A stretch of 12,500 nucleotides of DNA from Acropora yongei (GCA_014634225.1 BLFN01000652.1:483844-496343), one strand, 5' to 3'; counted from the first letter of the stretch, positions 1 through 8,882 are shown. Notes: generated by a model not told the origin, from the letters alone. Numbers and translations are program-made.

Positions 1-815
1 GCAAATTTATCAGTTTCTCTACGTTGAAATATTTATGAAATTACGAGAGATGAAATATATTTAGACTTCAAATACCATAGCTATTTTTCATAGCGCAAAA
101 GCGGAAACAAAGATGCTGAAGATGCGAATAACGTCAATGCCATGTTAGGAGACCGACAAAAGAATTGTACTCGCCAAAATTATGATCGTGACTAAATATG
201 TAAGAGGAAAAAAAGTGTACCAGGACAAAAATTTCTCCTTAGTTTTCATGTGGGGCCTGTGTACTTTGGACTCATATCCAAGTCAATGTTGAGATAAGCC
301 AAAACGTTAACACCATTAACAGCAGATAAGCATTTCAAAAAGACAGGAGGGAATCGAGGGCAGTGACAGCACCGCGTGTGAACTCGAAGATGCATTGAGG
401 ATGTGATGTATGAACGTCAATACTTTTGTCAATGCCCACCCAACACCCCATTAGTCTTGTCGGCTATTGAACGATTCAGTGATTAATTCAATACCATACA
501 ATGTCAACATGAAACAATGAAAAAATAAATCGATACTCAATGATTGCTAAACAGTGCAAGTCATTTTCATCGTCAATACAGCTGTTTCAATGCTTTCGAT
601 GTATGATTCTTGACATGTCGACGGAGTAATCAGCATCAATTTGAAGAATTCTGTCATTATGCAAAAAAAAAAATCTCGCAAACGCTTCATCGATATATTT
701 TGGCCGCATTCAAAGACATTTTCTACCCTTTAATATCACAGGGCAACCTTGTAAGCGTTGAGCGATGTTTAAATTCCCACAGGTACATTCTAAATATCGC
801 ATCATGATAATTCAC
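1..815 (-). other. Intron 1 of the sulfatase gene (incomplete)
   Basis: This interval lies downstream of the donor on the gene's strand and runs to the window edge. I found no stretch on the minus strand matching the expected next part of the sulfatase (a Phe-x-Gly-Lys-Tyr segment) with an acceptor in front of it. Intron 1 is therefore longer than about 0.8 kb. It is AT-rich with no obvious repeat. Short open frames, such as the plus-strand one at 610-807, look like chance. Confidence 0.6.
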
Positions 816-821
816 ACTCAC
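816..821 (-). other. 5' splice donor GTGAGT ending sulfatase exon 1
   Basis: On the minus strand the exon ends ..GTTACCG and is followed by GTGAGT, a near-consensus donor. It interrupts the codon after Thr143 in phase 1. Reading through gives only five more codons (ECELS) before TGA, none of them resembling the family. This supports splicing here rather than a real stop. Confidence 0.85.
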
Positions 822-1251
822 CGGTAACGTATCCTGCCAACTCCATGTACCTCGCATATGTTTTCTTTTCTGGGCCCTTTCTCCAAGAGGGTGACGAGCA
901 GTTCCAGTTATTCGTGTTCGTGTGATGGTTGTGAGCATACTTTCCTGTCAAAATACTCGTTCGGGATGGACAACAGGTTGGAGTTGTGACAAATGCATTG
1001 ACAAACTCAGCTCCCTCTTCACGTATAAGTCGTTGTGTTTTCGTCATCACGTTTGGAGATCCAAGTTCTTTGTCCATGTCATCAAGGAGTATGAAGATTA
1101 CGTTGGGACGTTTGATAGATCTGGTTCCACTTTGTAGATTCGCCTTCGATTTGCGTACACCCAGAGTCGAACCACATTGTAGCAGCACAAACAGCAAGGT
1201 TGCAAATGTTGAAGTCTTTTTGACGTGACCGGCTGTTTCTTGTCGACTCAT
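822..1251 (-). CDS. First coding exon of a secreted GlcNAc-6-sulfatase/SULF-like sulfatase (5' part of gene)
   Basis: Family members hydrolyse 6-O-sulfate esters on glucosamine of heparan sulfate; GNS acts in lysosomes, SULF enzymes outside the cell. Seen here: ATG at 1251 with G at -3, then about 143 codons. Residues 13-31 form a hydrophobic signal peptide ending near STLG. RPNVIFILLDDMD (48-60) carries the Asp57-Asp58 metal ligands. CCPSRTSILTGKY (93-105) is the sulfatase signature, and the first Cys (93) is the residue expected to become formylglycine. His107 and His109-110 follow in a family-typical KYAHNHH context. Asn117 begins an NCS glycosylation sequon in NCSSPSW (117-123), a string typical of GNS and SULF. 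The frame runs to a phase-1 splice donor, so this is only the N-terminal part of an enzyme usually about 550 (GNS) or 850 or more (SULF) residues long. ELGS, NAFVTTP and NCSSPSW make SULF slightly more likely than GNS, but its C-terminal features are outside the window. No broken or missing key residue is visible. Confidence 0.93.
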
Positions 1252-2560
1252 CGCCGTTCCGAAACGCTTGACTGCTTGTTGATCAGTAGACGCCCAAGCA
1301 CAACGAGAAATCTAAGAAGAGTCAAGCGCAAAACACACTCGAACAAAACCGAATTTCGTCAGTAGAACCCTAAACAATTGGCTGATGTCAAAATTGCGTC
1401 GACTATTTCAATTATCAAAAGATGGAATTACTTCAAGAAGCGTGCGTTGATTAAGTAGATATGCACAATTATTTTAAAGAAAATGGCTTTATTCCCTTAG
1501 GGATATTGGCGGCCAAAATCGAGTCTAGGCTATTTGTGCCATTAATCCCTAACTTTAGACTTATAAAGAGATCAGACGAAACAACCTTTCTTTAGACGAA
1601 AACAAAACAAGATTGATCTCTTTAGCCCTCTACACTCTGAAAAAAAAAAAGAAGCAAAACAAAGCAAAAAAAAAGGAACTTACCGACCGGTAAAGCTAAA
1701 ACAGAAGTTTGACAAAAAGGAATTTAACGCAAGAGAATCTATTGCTTGGGCATCATCAGACTAGCTAAAGTGAACAGCTCATTTCCATGGAGAGAAACGT
1801 AGAGAAATGTCTTGCACTGACATCACCTTCTTATATAGACTTTCGAGGCAAGATCCTGAGTGTTCCGGAAATACGCCACTCAACAAATATAAACAGATCA
1901 TTTGACCGCTTATGAAGTGGGAGGAGTTAAACGCCAGGTGAGGAGAAACAACTTCTTTGAAGGACTAAAATAATTCTGCCGGCTTCATGCGAGTGAAACA
2001 GGAAAGAGAAAAATAGAATCGTGCCTGGTCGTAAAAGACACGAAGCAGGTTTAAGGCTTCTGGGAGGTATTGCAACTCAATTTATGGATGACTTTTAGTA
2101 ACCCAATGTTATTAAAATTGCAGACAAAGGAATTCTCCTTTTTTTGACGGGCTACTGTAATGTGTCTTATTTGTTTTTTTGTTATCCGTGGGAAAAAAAA
2201 TGACTTAGAAAAATTGAAATGATTAATCATTTAAAGGCAGCTTTAATTTAATGATTAGAAATTAGAATTTCAGCGGCAATGACTGTTTGTGAGAAACAAA
2301 ACGCATACTGCGGTGGTAAAAAAATTGCAAGAAACGAATAGATTGTTTCAAATGTTCTCTTTAACTTAACCTTGATAACAGTAGCATTTTCAGAAATGTC
2401 AGAACTCATTTTCCTCAGGCAAAATCTTATAGGTTCCCTGGGAATGTTGGTGCGAAAATACACAACTAACACAATTTCCGATTCATATTTTTTTTCGTGC
2501 ATATCGTGTCAATGAAAATGAAACGCTCGACCCTGAATAGAACTAGCCCACAACACCGTG
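1252..2560. other. 5' flank of the sulfatase gene, no gene seen
   Basis: This should contain the leader and promoter of the sulfatase gene. Visible structure is minor: a perfect 11-bp inverted repeat, TAAAGAGATCA at 1564-1574 and its complement at 1614-1624 with a 39-nt loop, followed by an A-rich tract at about 1639-1677. Open frames on the minus strand at 2248-2502 and similar have composition like the surrounding DNA and no recognisable domain. Confidence 0.5.
1830..1837 (-). promoter_or_regulatory. Possible TATA box upstream of the sulfatase gene
   Basis: TATATAAG is read on the minus strand about 580 bp upstream of the sulfatase ATG. A CRE-like TGATGTCA lies about 14 bp further on (1818-1825, minus). 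The position could suit a gene with a long leader or an untranslated first exon. AT-rich DNA gives such matches by chance, and no transcript evidence is available. Confidence 0.2.
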
Positions 2561-2565
2561 ATGGA

Positions 2566-2672
2566 TTGAACTAATGCTGGGCGATGCTGTGCAGTGTCTA
2601 ACGAAATGGCCATTCGAACGCAACATGTTGACAGATTCGCCAATGCTGGCTGATGTTGTGCCAATGAGACGT
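2566..2672. repeat. Two diverged direct repeats of an AATGCTGG-type unit
   Basis: AATGCTGGGCGATGCTGTGC at about 2574 recurs in altered form as AATGCTGGCTGATGTTGTGC at about 2642, roughly 68 bp apart. CAACATGTTG lies between them. Coral and anemone genomes carry dispersed repeats built on GTTG/CAAC words like this one, and this may be an eroded copy. That family link is recollection; the direct repeat itself is visible. Confidence 0.45.
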
Positions 2673-2719
2673 TAGATCTATTTGAAAATGGCATAAGGCC
2701 GATCTTAAACAAGGCCATT

Positions 2720-3935
2720 TCGAAAGATAATTGCTCATAAAACGTTAAGTATAACGAGAGCAAAGAAGAGAGATTTAATTGGCAACTTCAGGACAAGGAG
2801 ATTGTATTCAGTTACAAGTGGAATGAACCAAGTACGTGAAGAACTTGTTGACGACAAGATGGACGAAAAAGTGATACCGAACTGAGACAAAGCTGAAATG
2901 GAAAAGACAAGGAAGAAGAAGAAATTGAGATCTTCCGCAATGCAACGACCCAATATGAAGAGCTTGCTTTAGGTCATGCGTGCCGGTTGGAATCTGTGGT
3001 TTTCAAGCATTATTACTGTTCGCTGCAGACCATTCACCGGCTAATCCCGCCCTCCGTTGTTCTCCGATTGTCTCTGCAACCACACGCCAATTCACCCGTT
3101 TGACCCACTTGGGACGCCTTTCAGTCATTGGTAATGTTGGAAAGACTCAGTGCTACTTAGCTAGGAAGGCATATAGTCTCTTCCATAGGCTTCAAACGGG
3201 CTTAAAAATCATTAAAGAGAAAATGATATATATGACAACCTTCCCAGACTCCCCGCAGTTCTTTCTTCTTCAAGGTGGTTAGGTCATCGATGTAGGACTA
3301 TTGTCTGTATTTTAAAGCCACTCGTCGGTGTATTGTCTTCCTGTTAAGACACTTGAAAAGCTCCCAAGAAATGCTATATTTGAGTTAAATTAACAAATAT
3401 CTCTTTTACAACTGAAAACAGTTACTTTTTTGGCTCCATAAATGTAACAATCTTCATTTCAAAACTCAGACACTTATGCACGTGAGGAACAGCAGGGTCC
3501 TGGCTGGAATTTAACACACATAACATAATGGTTTCATAAAAGCTCTCCTTGTTTAAATAACGGAACAATATGCTTTCTCGATTTGGCTCAGATAGTCCGA
3601 CATCACCCTGGAGCACAGAACAAAAGAACTTTTCTCAACATCTCCTAGTTAACGCATAATAATTTGTTATAACGTGCTGCTCTGTTCAATCGATATTACA
3701 TATAGATTTCCCTCATTTGTACCTTCGGGTTTTTGAAAAAGTAAAGAGGGTGCAATTTTTTCTAAGTCATTTTGAACTACTCTGGCGTATACAATGAACC
3801 AACATCAAGCTAAGAAAAAGTTTGTTTTGCACAAAACTGACACAAATTATGTAACATTAGAAGCGCTTTCTCAAGTTTCGCATCTACTGTTAGTTTCAGC
3901 CATTACGCTGTTTATAGAATGAGACAACAGTGTTA
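2720..3935. other. Non-coding stretch with a GC-richer segment
   Basis: No confident gene. The part at about 2970-3130 is less AT-rich than its surroundings. A plus-strand frame that includes EIFRNATTQYEELALGHA (around 2925-2980) stays open to about 3102. On the opposite strand a 37-codon ATG frame, rich in Arg and Trp, overlaps it. Neither has a recognisable domain. An open minus-strand frame at 3422-3607 follows a plausible acceptor (TTCTGTGCTCCAG) and ends at TAA, but its 61 residues match nothing I know. Confidence 0.35.
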
Positions 3936-3940
3936 GGTTT

Positions 3941-3990
3941 GGGATCAGTGAAACCCATCTGTTGAAAACACGGCTTAGCCGACTGAGCTG
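3941..3990 (-). repeat. tRNA-like remnant, possible SINE head
   Basis: On the minus strand CAGCTCAGTCGG (3990-3979) resembles a polymerase III A box. GGTTTCACTGATCCC (3955-3941) resembles an expanded B box. Their 35-nt start-to-start spacing suits a tRNA-derived promoter. It cannot fold into a good tRNA cloverleaf as written and no body or tail could be delimited, so it is a weak call. Confidence 0.38.
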
Positions 3991-4009
3991 GAAGACTTCC
4001 AAGGACTGT

Positions 4010-5830
4010 TAGTGGTTCTCCCATGCATATTAGAGTGCTCAGTCCGGACTGAACCATGTACAAATAAGGCAAGAAGACCAACATTTTATCGGTAAATCTC
4101 AAACAACAAGCTACTGCTGAGCGATTTGAAAAGATTCTCTGGTTTTGTTGATGATTTAGTCTTTCATTTATACTATCAACACTTCGTAATTCGCCTACGG
4201 GAGGAAAGGCTCATTGATGAAATACCAGAATGATCGTGAAACATCATTCATATTTCACCATTTCTGTTTTGCAAACAGAAAGTCACATTGATTTTAACCG
4301 GACGTTTTCCTACCTGAGTTTGACTGGGAGAGTGAGAAAAAGAACAACCCCCCTAGCTCGAAACTAATTTTCCTACTCTCATGCGCTTCGTCTCCCTTGG
4401 CATTATACCACAAGAAAAATACCAGCTAAAAATATACAAATTTTCTCCTTTTTTGTGGTTTAGAGACCACAAGCGAGGTGAGAAGACGACATTTTCGATA
4501 GATGTGGTTTATCAATCGATTAATCACTCACCACTGTTATAGCCTCATCGGCAGATATTTCTTTTTTGAAAGCGAATTCCGTTCAACGCATCAAAGCAGA
4601 GATTTCATCACAAAGTCACTCGATAAGCAATTTCAAGCAGTTGGAATTAACACGTGCGAAGATAAGCGGAAAGATAAACAGAAAGTACAATTGAAAAGAG
4701 TCCAGCACGATCTAAGGAGAGAACAGACACCAATTGACCAATCACACGGATGAAAGTGAAGTGTTTTTTCCTCCGGAAGTTACGTCAAGCCAGAGCAGGC
4801 CCAGGAAGTAGCAGTCTTATCTAGCACGACTTTTAGTAAATAAAATGAACGTTGAAATGGAATAAATGAAATTAAGTTGTAGATATTATTTCATTCAATA
4901 TTTCAAAAGGCTAGTGCTTTATCAAATTGCAAGCTCTCTTTATTTAAATTATGTTTCCGGTGTTTCTTATCTGCTGCTTTTGGTCCTTGCCAACGAGTTT
5001 AAAGAAATAAAGACTTTTAAAAATATTAGAATGACATGTTTCATTAAACCTCAGATTCTTATCAGCTGGGAAGAGTGCTATTAATATTTCTCAAGGCTGT
5101 AATTAAAGAGCTTTTCATATGCACTTGACAAACTGAGGGTAAAAAAACGAATACACAGGTCTTGAAAGCTGCATTTTTATAGCTTTGCAGTCATGCTAAA
5201 GAAGTCGCAAGATTTTGCTGCTTTTTTGACGAAAAAGACACCAATTAATTGATTTGGCTAACTAATGCTGTGTCCAATTCAAACTCTCTTAGGTTTAAGG
5301 TTCTTTGTGTGCTTCATTTGCATAAGAATGTAGCATTTACATGTAATTGATATAGAAACACTTGGAACAAAACGTTTTATTCCCAAAGTATTTGACTTAG
5401 GTACGACATTGAGTTAGCCTAATCGTTCTATTGCAGCTTGCCGCCCTGTTCTTATTCTCAACCAAGGGCAGTGTTTGCATAAATAACGAAGTTCAATTCT
5501 CGGGGGTTAATTTGGAACGCACGTATCACCAATTCTTTGTTTTTCCATCACCATGACAACCGTAGCATCACATGAATGTCACTCTGTATCTATTTCCCAA
5601 GCAGAGATGACAATGCATTCAAATAACATAAAACAACTTGCTTAATAGCGTGCTCAACCATATGGTTAATAACATACAACAACTACGCTGAAAGACGCGA
5701 TCAAATTTCTCCACATTAATTTTTTCTGCTTGTCACTCACCTTCAATATCAATATTGATATACACTTTCCTGCGTTGCAAGTGTTTCTGTGATGCTTCAG
5801 GATTAAGAGAAATGCTTAGCTCGAACGAAA
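4010..5830. other. Long AT-rich stretch without a recognised gene; small hairpins
   Basis: I see no supported exon. Three short symmetric sequences stand out. TTTCTGTTT and its complement flank TGC at 4261-4281 (9-bp arms). TTGTGGT and ACCACAA flank a 6-nt loop at 4453-4472. ATATCAATATTGATAT at 5746-5761 is a perfect 16-bp palindrome. Open frames at 4502-4753 and 4866-5084 (plus) show no domain and have the low-complexity look of chance AT-rich frames. Confidence 0.45.
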
Positions 5831-5918
5831 ATGAGAGCAAAAAGAGAGAGAGGTATAGAGGAGGAGAGGAGTAAACCAGTAAATAAGTGAGTAAATCATT
5901 GATTGACTAAGTATACTA
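5831..5918 (+). repeat. GA-rich tract passing into degenerate GTAA repeat
   Basis: A purine run built from GAGAG and AGGAG words (about 5831-5873) passes into AGTAAA/GTAAAT/GTGAGTAAAT words. The GTAA pattern resumes after the SINE at about 6330. The SINE therefore appears to sit within one old tetranucleotide tract. Confidence 0.65.
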
Positions 5919-5920
5919 AA

Positions 5921-6088
5921 GGAAGGCTCAGGTGGTGAGAGCATGCGACTCCAACCAATATGTGGCCTCGACTCGATTCCTGGACTCGACGTCTTATGTG
6001 GGTTGAGTTGCTTGGTTCTCTACTCTGCTCAGACTGCTCTTTTCTCCGGATTCAACTGATTTTATCCTAATAAAATGGTTTGAGCCGG

Positions 6089-6121
<33 letters not shown>

Positions 6122-6290
6122 GGGTGATTAGAGTCCTGAGAAGGACCACCCATATGATCTTTTTCAATCAAGGTATGATTTTATCCTCTCACCAAAAAAT
6201 AGCATTTCATGATTTGGGTTTGAATGAATTTGATGTGTACTGTAGTCTCAACAATTAGTCAGCCGGCTAGATAAACCCTGAGACTTAGTT
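5921..6290 (+). mobile_element. tRNA-derived SINE, diverged, interrupted by a foldback insertion
   Basis: A box: AGGCTCAGGTGG (5924-5935), followed by TGAGAGCATGCGACTCC. B box: GACTCGATTCC (5970-5980). The body TATGTGGGTTGAGTT..TTGGTTCTCT..TTTTCTCCGG matches the minus-strand SINE at 9570-9813 segment by segment. After the foldback insert the same family resumes with CCTCTCACCAAAAAATAGCATTTC, aligning to CCTCTCCTCAAAAACCAACATTTC of the other copy. The tail continues through a GTCTCAACAATTAG segment; the 3' end near 6290 is approximate. SINEs are transcribed by polymerase III and mobilised by a partner LINE. The body resembles a widespread cnidarian SINE type, perhaps one of the MetaSINEs, but that name is from memory. 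Confidence 0.85.
6069..6177. mobile_element. Foldback element: 31-bp inverted arms, inserted into the SINE
   Basis: Arms at 6096-6126 and 6147-6177 are reverse complements over 31 bp with a single mismatch; the outer end reads CATACCTTGATTGAAAAAG. The 20-nt apex (6127-6146) contains GTCC-TGAGAA-GGAC, a 4-bp stem with a 6-nt loop. A 27-bp non-palindromic left part (6069-6095) precedes the arms. The insert lies between direct copies of GATTTTATCCT (6058-6068 and 6177-6187). The SINE reads continuously when the insert and one copy are removed. No coding capacity. A variable-length duplication of 10-11 bp fits retrotransposition (Penelope-type or SINE-like) better than a Tc1/mariner MITE. Confidence 0.85.
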
Positions 6291-6319
6291 GCTACTAATA
6301 CTATAAATTAAATAAATAT

Positions 6320-6530
6320 ATTACTGAAAGAAGTAATTATGTAAGCAAGTTAGAAGGTAAGTAAACAAGGAGGCAAGCATGTAAATAGGTAAGTTAGTAT
6401 GTTAGTAAGCTAATGCGAGTAAGTAATTACGTACGTAATTAAGAAAGTATAGAAAGCAAATAAGCAAGTAAACAAGTACTGAAGTAATAGCAAGCAGGTA
6501 GACAAAAAAGTAATGAAGTAGGTAATTAAA
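6320..6530 (+). repeat. Degenerate GTAA/AAGT tetranucleotide repeat
   Basis: About 200 bp are dominated by AAGTAA, GTAAGT, TAAGCAAG and GTAAACAAG words with few perfect runs, including GTACGTAATTAAG. This is an aged microsatellite. The antisense open frame across it (6402-6644) is a by-product of the repeat. Confidence 0.75.
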
Positions 6531-7094
6531 TATTGTGGTACGTTTGAGCAAGGGATACAAAAATGGGCAACAGTCTAGCTTTGGGAACAAACATTCTACT
6601 TCGCTTAACTGCAGCAAAATTATAGACACTTTTTTGGCAATCATTTCAACGTGCGCGTGACAAGAGAGATATTTTTTAATACGTACACCAGGTTCTGAGA
6701 ATCCATGTCCAGAAATGCACGTAATTAAATGATTGCCGCTTTATATAAGCTTCACAAGTTTTTCCATCTCTTGTCACCTCGTTAATTTCATCCTGACTTC
6801 AGGCGAGAGATACGGAAAGTTATAGGGCTGTCAATAAGTTGATCGGCCACTTTTGAGCAAATTTTCGGATTTCTTCTGTTTTGAACAGGTTTCTTGCTTT
6901 GTAAGACATTTCACAACTTCAAAGCGCCTATTAAAGTTCTGATATTGGACATTGGTTGCTTTCGTAATGATGTACGTTTTGCAGACAACTTTTATCCTCT
7001 ATCCAACGTTATCCCTGCTCTGGAGAAAACGGCCAGTGGTGGTCTGCCTGTGGTAGTTTTACAAGGGGTCAGCGGATATGGTAAAAAATTCAAA

Positions 7095-7367
7095 ATGGCG
7101 GAGCTGAACGATAGTCCATGCTCGAGTGACCATGATGAATATTTAGATCCTCTAGAAATAGAAGCTATTGTTGCAGCGAGGTTGAGTACTCCCGAAAAAG
7201 CTCGTACTTCCCGGCAAAGAAAGGTGCAAACTAATCCATCAGAAACGAAGGAGAACGTGCGAGGTTCAGTCGATCCAAATGTGACCTCGTTGGGTAGAGT
7301 TAAGGAGTTCAAAGACCAGTGTCTAACTGTGGTGCTTGATTTTGGGATGTGGGTTGAGAAAAGATAG
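7095..7367 (+). CDS. Candidate first exon of an unrecognised, possibly transposon-related protein
   Basis: ATG at 7095 sits in a favourable context (CAAAATGG) and opens 90 codons to TAG. Residues 1-34 are acidic (MAELNDSPCSSDHDEYLD, then PLEIEAIVAARL). Residues 35-60 are basic and Ser/Thr/Arg-rich (EKARTSRQRKVQTNPSE). Residues about 72-82, GRVKEFKDQCLTV, resemble the stretch just before the Cys-rich zinc finger in CGGBP1-like and hAT-associated proteins. The last codons (VLDFGMWVEKR) look like intronic read-through, so a splice donor near Val82-Val83 is possible, though the local GT sites are poor. The frame is also open upstream from 6894 with no in-frame ATG before 7095. No metal-binding residues lie inside the exon. 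The function is unknown; the family link is inference from memory and could be wrong. Confidence 0.45.
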   Translation: MAELNDSPCSSDHDEYLDPLEIEAIVAARLSTPEKARTSRQRKVQTNPSETKENVRGSVDPNVTSLGRVKEFKDQCLTVVLDFGMWVEKR

Positions 7368-7502
7368 CAATGAAAAACTTAACTTACACGCAATTATAAT
7401 GAAATCAATAGGCAATATCTCTCTGGGATCTATGCAAAGTGAAATGCTTCATGAACATCTTCATTTTAGTTTATAATTAGCCTCTTACACCAAAACACAA
7501 AA

Positions 7503-7617
7503 AGCAACTTCTGAGGGCAAATTTTGGATTCTCAGGCAACTTTTGTGCAACTATTGGAGTTTTGGAGCAACTTTTTTAGGAAACTGGAGCAACTTTTTAA
7601 ACATTTATGAGCAACTT
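7503..7617 (+). repeat. Array of seven GCAACTTTT-type motifs
   Basis: GCAAC or GCAAAT words begin at 7504, 7518, 7536, 7547, 7567, 7589 and 7611, mostly followed by T-runs and often preceded by GGA. The last three spacings are 20-22 bp. This is an irregular short-period tandem repeat. Lone related words (GAGCAAATTTT near 6855) occur at the other side of the bracketed interval. Confidence 0.65.
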
Positions 7618-7629
7618 GTGGACAGCTCT

Positions 7630-8035
7630 AGAGAGTAAATGTCATGAAGTGTCCTCACAGCTCTACTCCCTAAAGACGCAAAAATGGTGTTGCCAAACCT
7701 AAACTTAAAAAACACGAAGAAACGGAACGCAAAAGCTAACCCGTACGGACATTTAAAAAGGAGGTTTACGCCTGGATTTACAAGAATACTTCGTGACGTT
7801 TATTAAAATGGTGTGTTACACAGGAAATCCAGACAATTTTGAGACCTTCCAAGTGTATTTTGCAGCCTTAAAATAACTTTACAGCTTCATGAAATCACAG
7901 CGAGTGATCTTCTTTTTCTCTTCATATCCAGAGGCATTCCTTGCTATTGCATGACAGATAGGAAAACAACCAGTTCATAGATAAGAACACCTTAGAGTTC
8001 ATAAAGTTGTCAGTTTTTATTCCAGTATTAGTATT
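7630..8035. other. Non-coding spacer, nothing recognised
   Basis: AT-rich sequence. The only symmetry noticed is CTGGATTT near 7772 and its complement AAATCCAG near 7823, too short and too far apart to interpret. Confidence 0.5.
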
Positions 8036-8037
8036 TA

Positions 8038-8882
8038 CAGTGGAACCCCGGTAACTCGAACTCTGAAGGGAAAGAAGAAACTGTTCGAGTTAGCGGGGTT
8101 TCGAGTTATCGGGGTCGATTAAAATATCTAATTTTCCAGATTAAAAATTAATAGTTTATTGATTTTCAGCACTTGAGTATACATTGCAGTGCAAATTAAA
8201 CTTATTTCACGAGAAACTACGTAATACATTTTGTAACAACTGTAACGATTATGAATTGTTACGACAATGCAACGTAGTTTATTCAATACACTCAATTTGT
8301 GTTCCCTTTTGCTTCGGGGTCGTTCTATTATCCGTTAAGTTCTTACTACTTAGGCACAAAAAATGAATGCAGGGTCTGCTGTCGTAGGGAGCTCCTGAAG
8401 GTTATTTCTACTAATGCTTCTATTTGCTGTACATGGCTTCTGATTTCCTCAGTCTGCAGCTTCGTTCACAAACAAACTGTATGAAGTCAGCACATCAATT
8501 GCAGATCTGACACCGCATCCGGTATGACTCTTAATTATGATCGGTAAATTGTTAAATACGTCATCTGTTCATTGCACTAATTAAAATCAAATTGCTGCAG
8601 TCTTTGTTCTAGTGTTAGAATTCGATCACGCGGTAAGAAAAGCTAATGGGATATCTCAATGGGCATCCGTGGCGAGTTATAAGAGCAAGAAATTCGAGTT
8701 ATCGGGGTAAATTTTGATCTCGGGAAGCGAAATTTAGTTCGAGTTTGCGGGGTTTTTGACTTATCCGAGTTCGAGTTAACCGAGTAAAAATGACTGAAAA
8801 GTTGGGTCAAATCCAAGGGAATTGAGATTCAGTTCAAATTAGCGGGTGAGTTATCCGAGTTCGAGTTACCGGGGTTCCACTG
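8038..8882. mobile_element. Complete pogo/Tigger-like non-autonomous DNA transposon, 845 bp
   Basis: Perfect 26-bp terminal inverted repeats begin CAGTGGAACCCCGGTAACTC (8038-8063, complement 8857-8882), flanked by TA on both sides (8036-8037, 8883-8884). Tc1/mariner elements of the pogo branch duplicate TA and often have CAGT..AACC-type ends. Inside, TTCGAGTTANCGGGGT-type words recur at 8083, 8101, 8693 and 8737, with a weaker one at 8770. They are likely transposase-binding sites. The two short overlapping frames inside (8184-8366 and 8299-8484) carry no DDE or helix-turn-helix features. The element must use a transposase supplied in trans. Intact ends suggest fairly recent insertion, though internal words have drifted. 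Confidence 0.92.

Larger units (their letters stand above)
6824..7629. repeat. Interval bracketed by a 21-nt imperfect inverted repeat
   Basis: AGGGCTGTCAATAAGTTGAT at 6824 matches the reverse complement of 7609-7629 (AGAGCTGTCCACAAGTTGCT) with 17 of 21 bases equal. The 806-bp interval holds the candidate exon at 7095-7367 and the GCAACTTTT-word array at 7503-7617. No clear target-site duplication is visible. The ends could be termini of an element or two inverted copies of one dispersed repeat. Confidence 0.5.

Noticed and set aside
1..60. Minus-strand frame including FHKYFNVEK, resembling the FxGKYxN segment expected in sulfatase exon 2
   Set aside because: There is no AG acceptor in a suitable place, the Gly is missing and the following residues do not fit the family. 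I judge it a coincidence.
3422..3607. Possible terminal exon on the minus strand after a TTCTGTGCTCCAG acceptor
   Set aside because: A 61-residue frame is not rare by chance, the peptide is unrecognised, and no AATAAA follows the stop at a normal distance.
5490..5510. B-box-like GTTCAATTCTCG
   Set aside because: No A box at the right distance upstream on the same strand and no SINE-like body.
6131..6147. Hammerhead ribozyme core near the foldback apex
   Set aside because: The CTGAGAA string lacks the CUGANGA order and no matching GAAA plus cleavage-site segment was found nearby.
6402..6644. Minus-strand frame with hydrophobic, membrane-like composition
   Set aside because: It is produced by the degenerate GTAA repeat read in antisense.
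7503..7617. CRISPR-like array
   Set aside because: Repeats are about 9 bp, variable and unevenly spaced without unique spacers, and the setting is eukaryotic.
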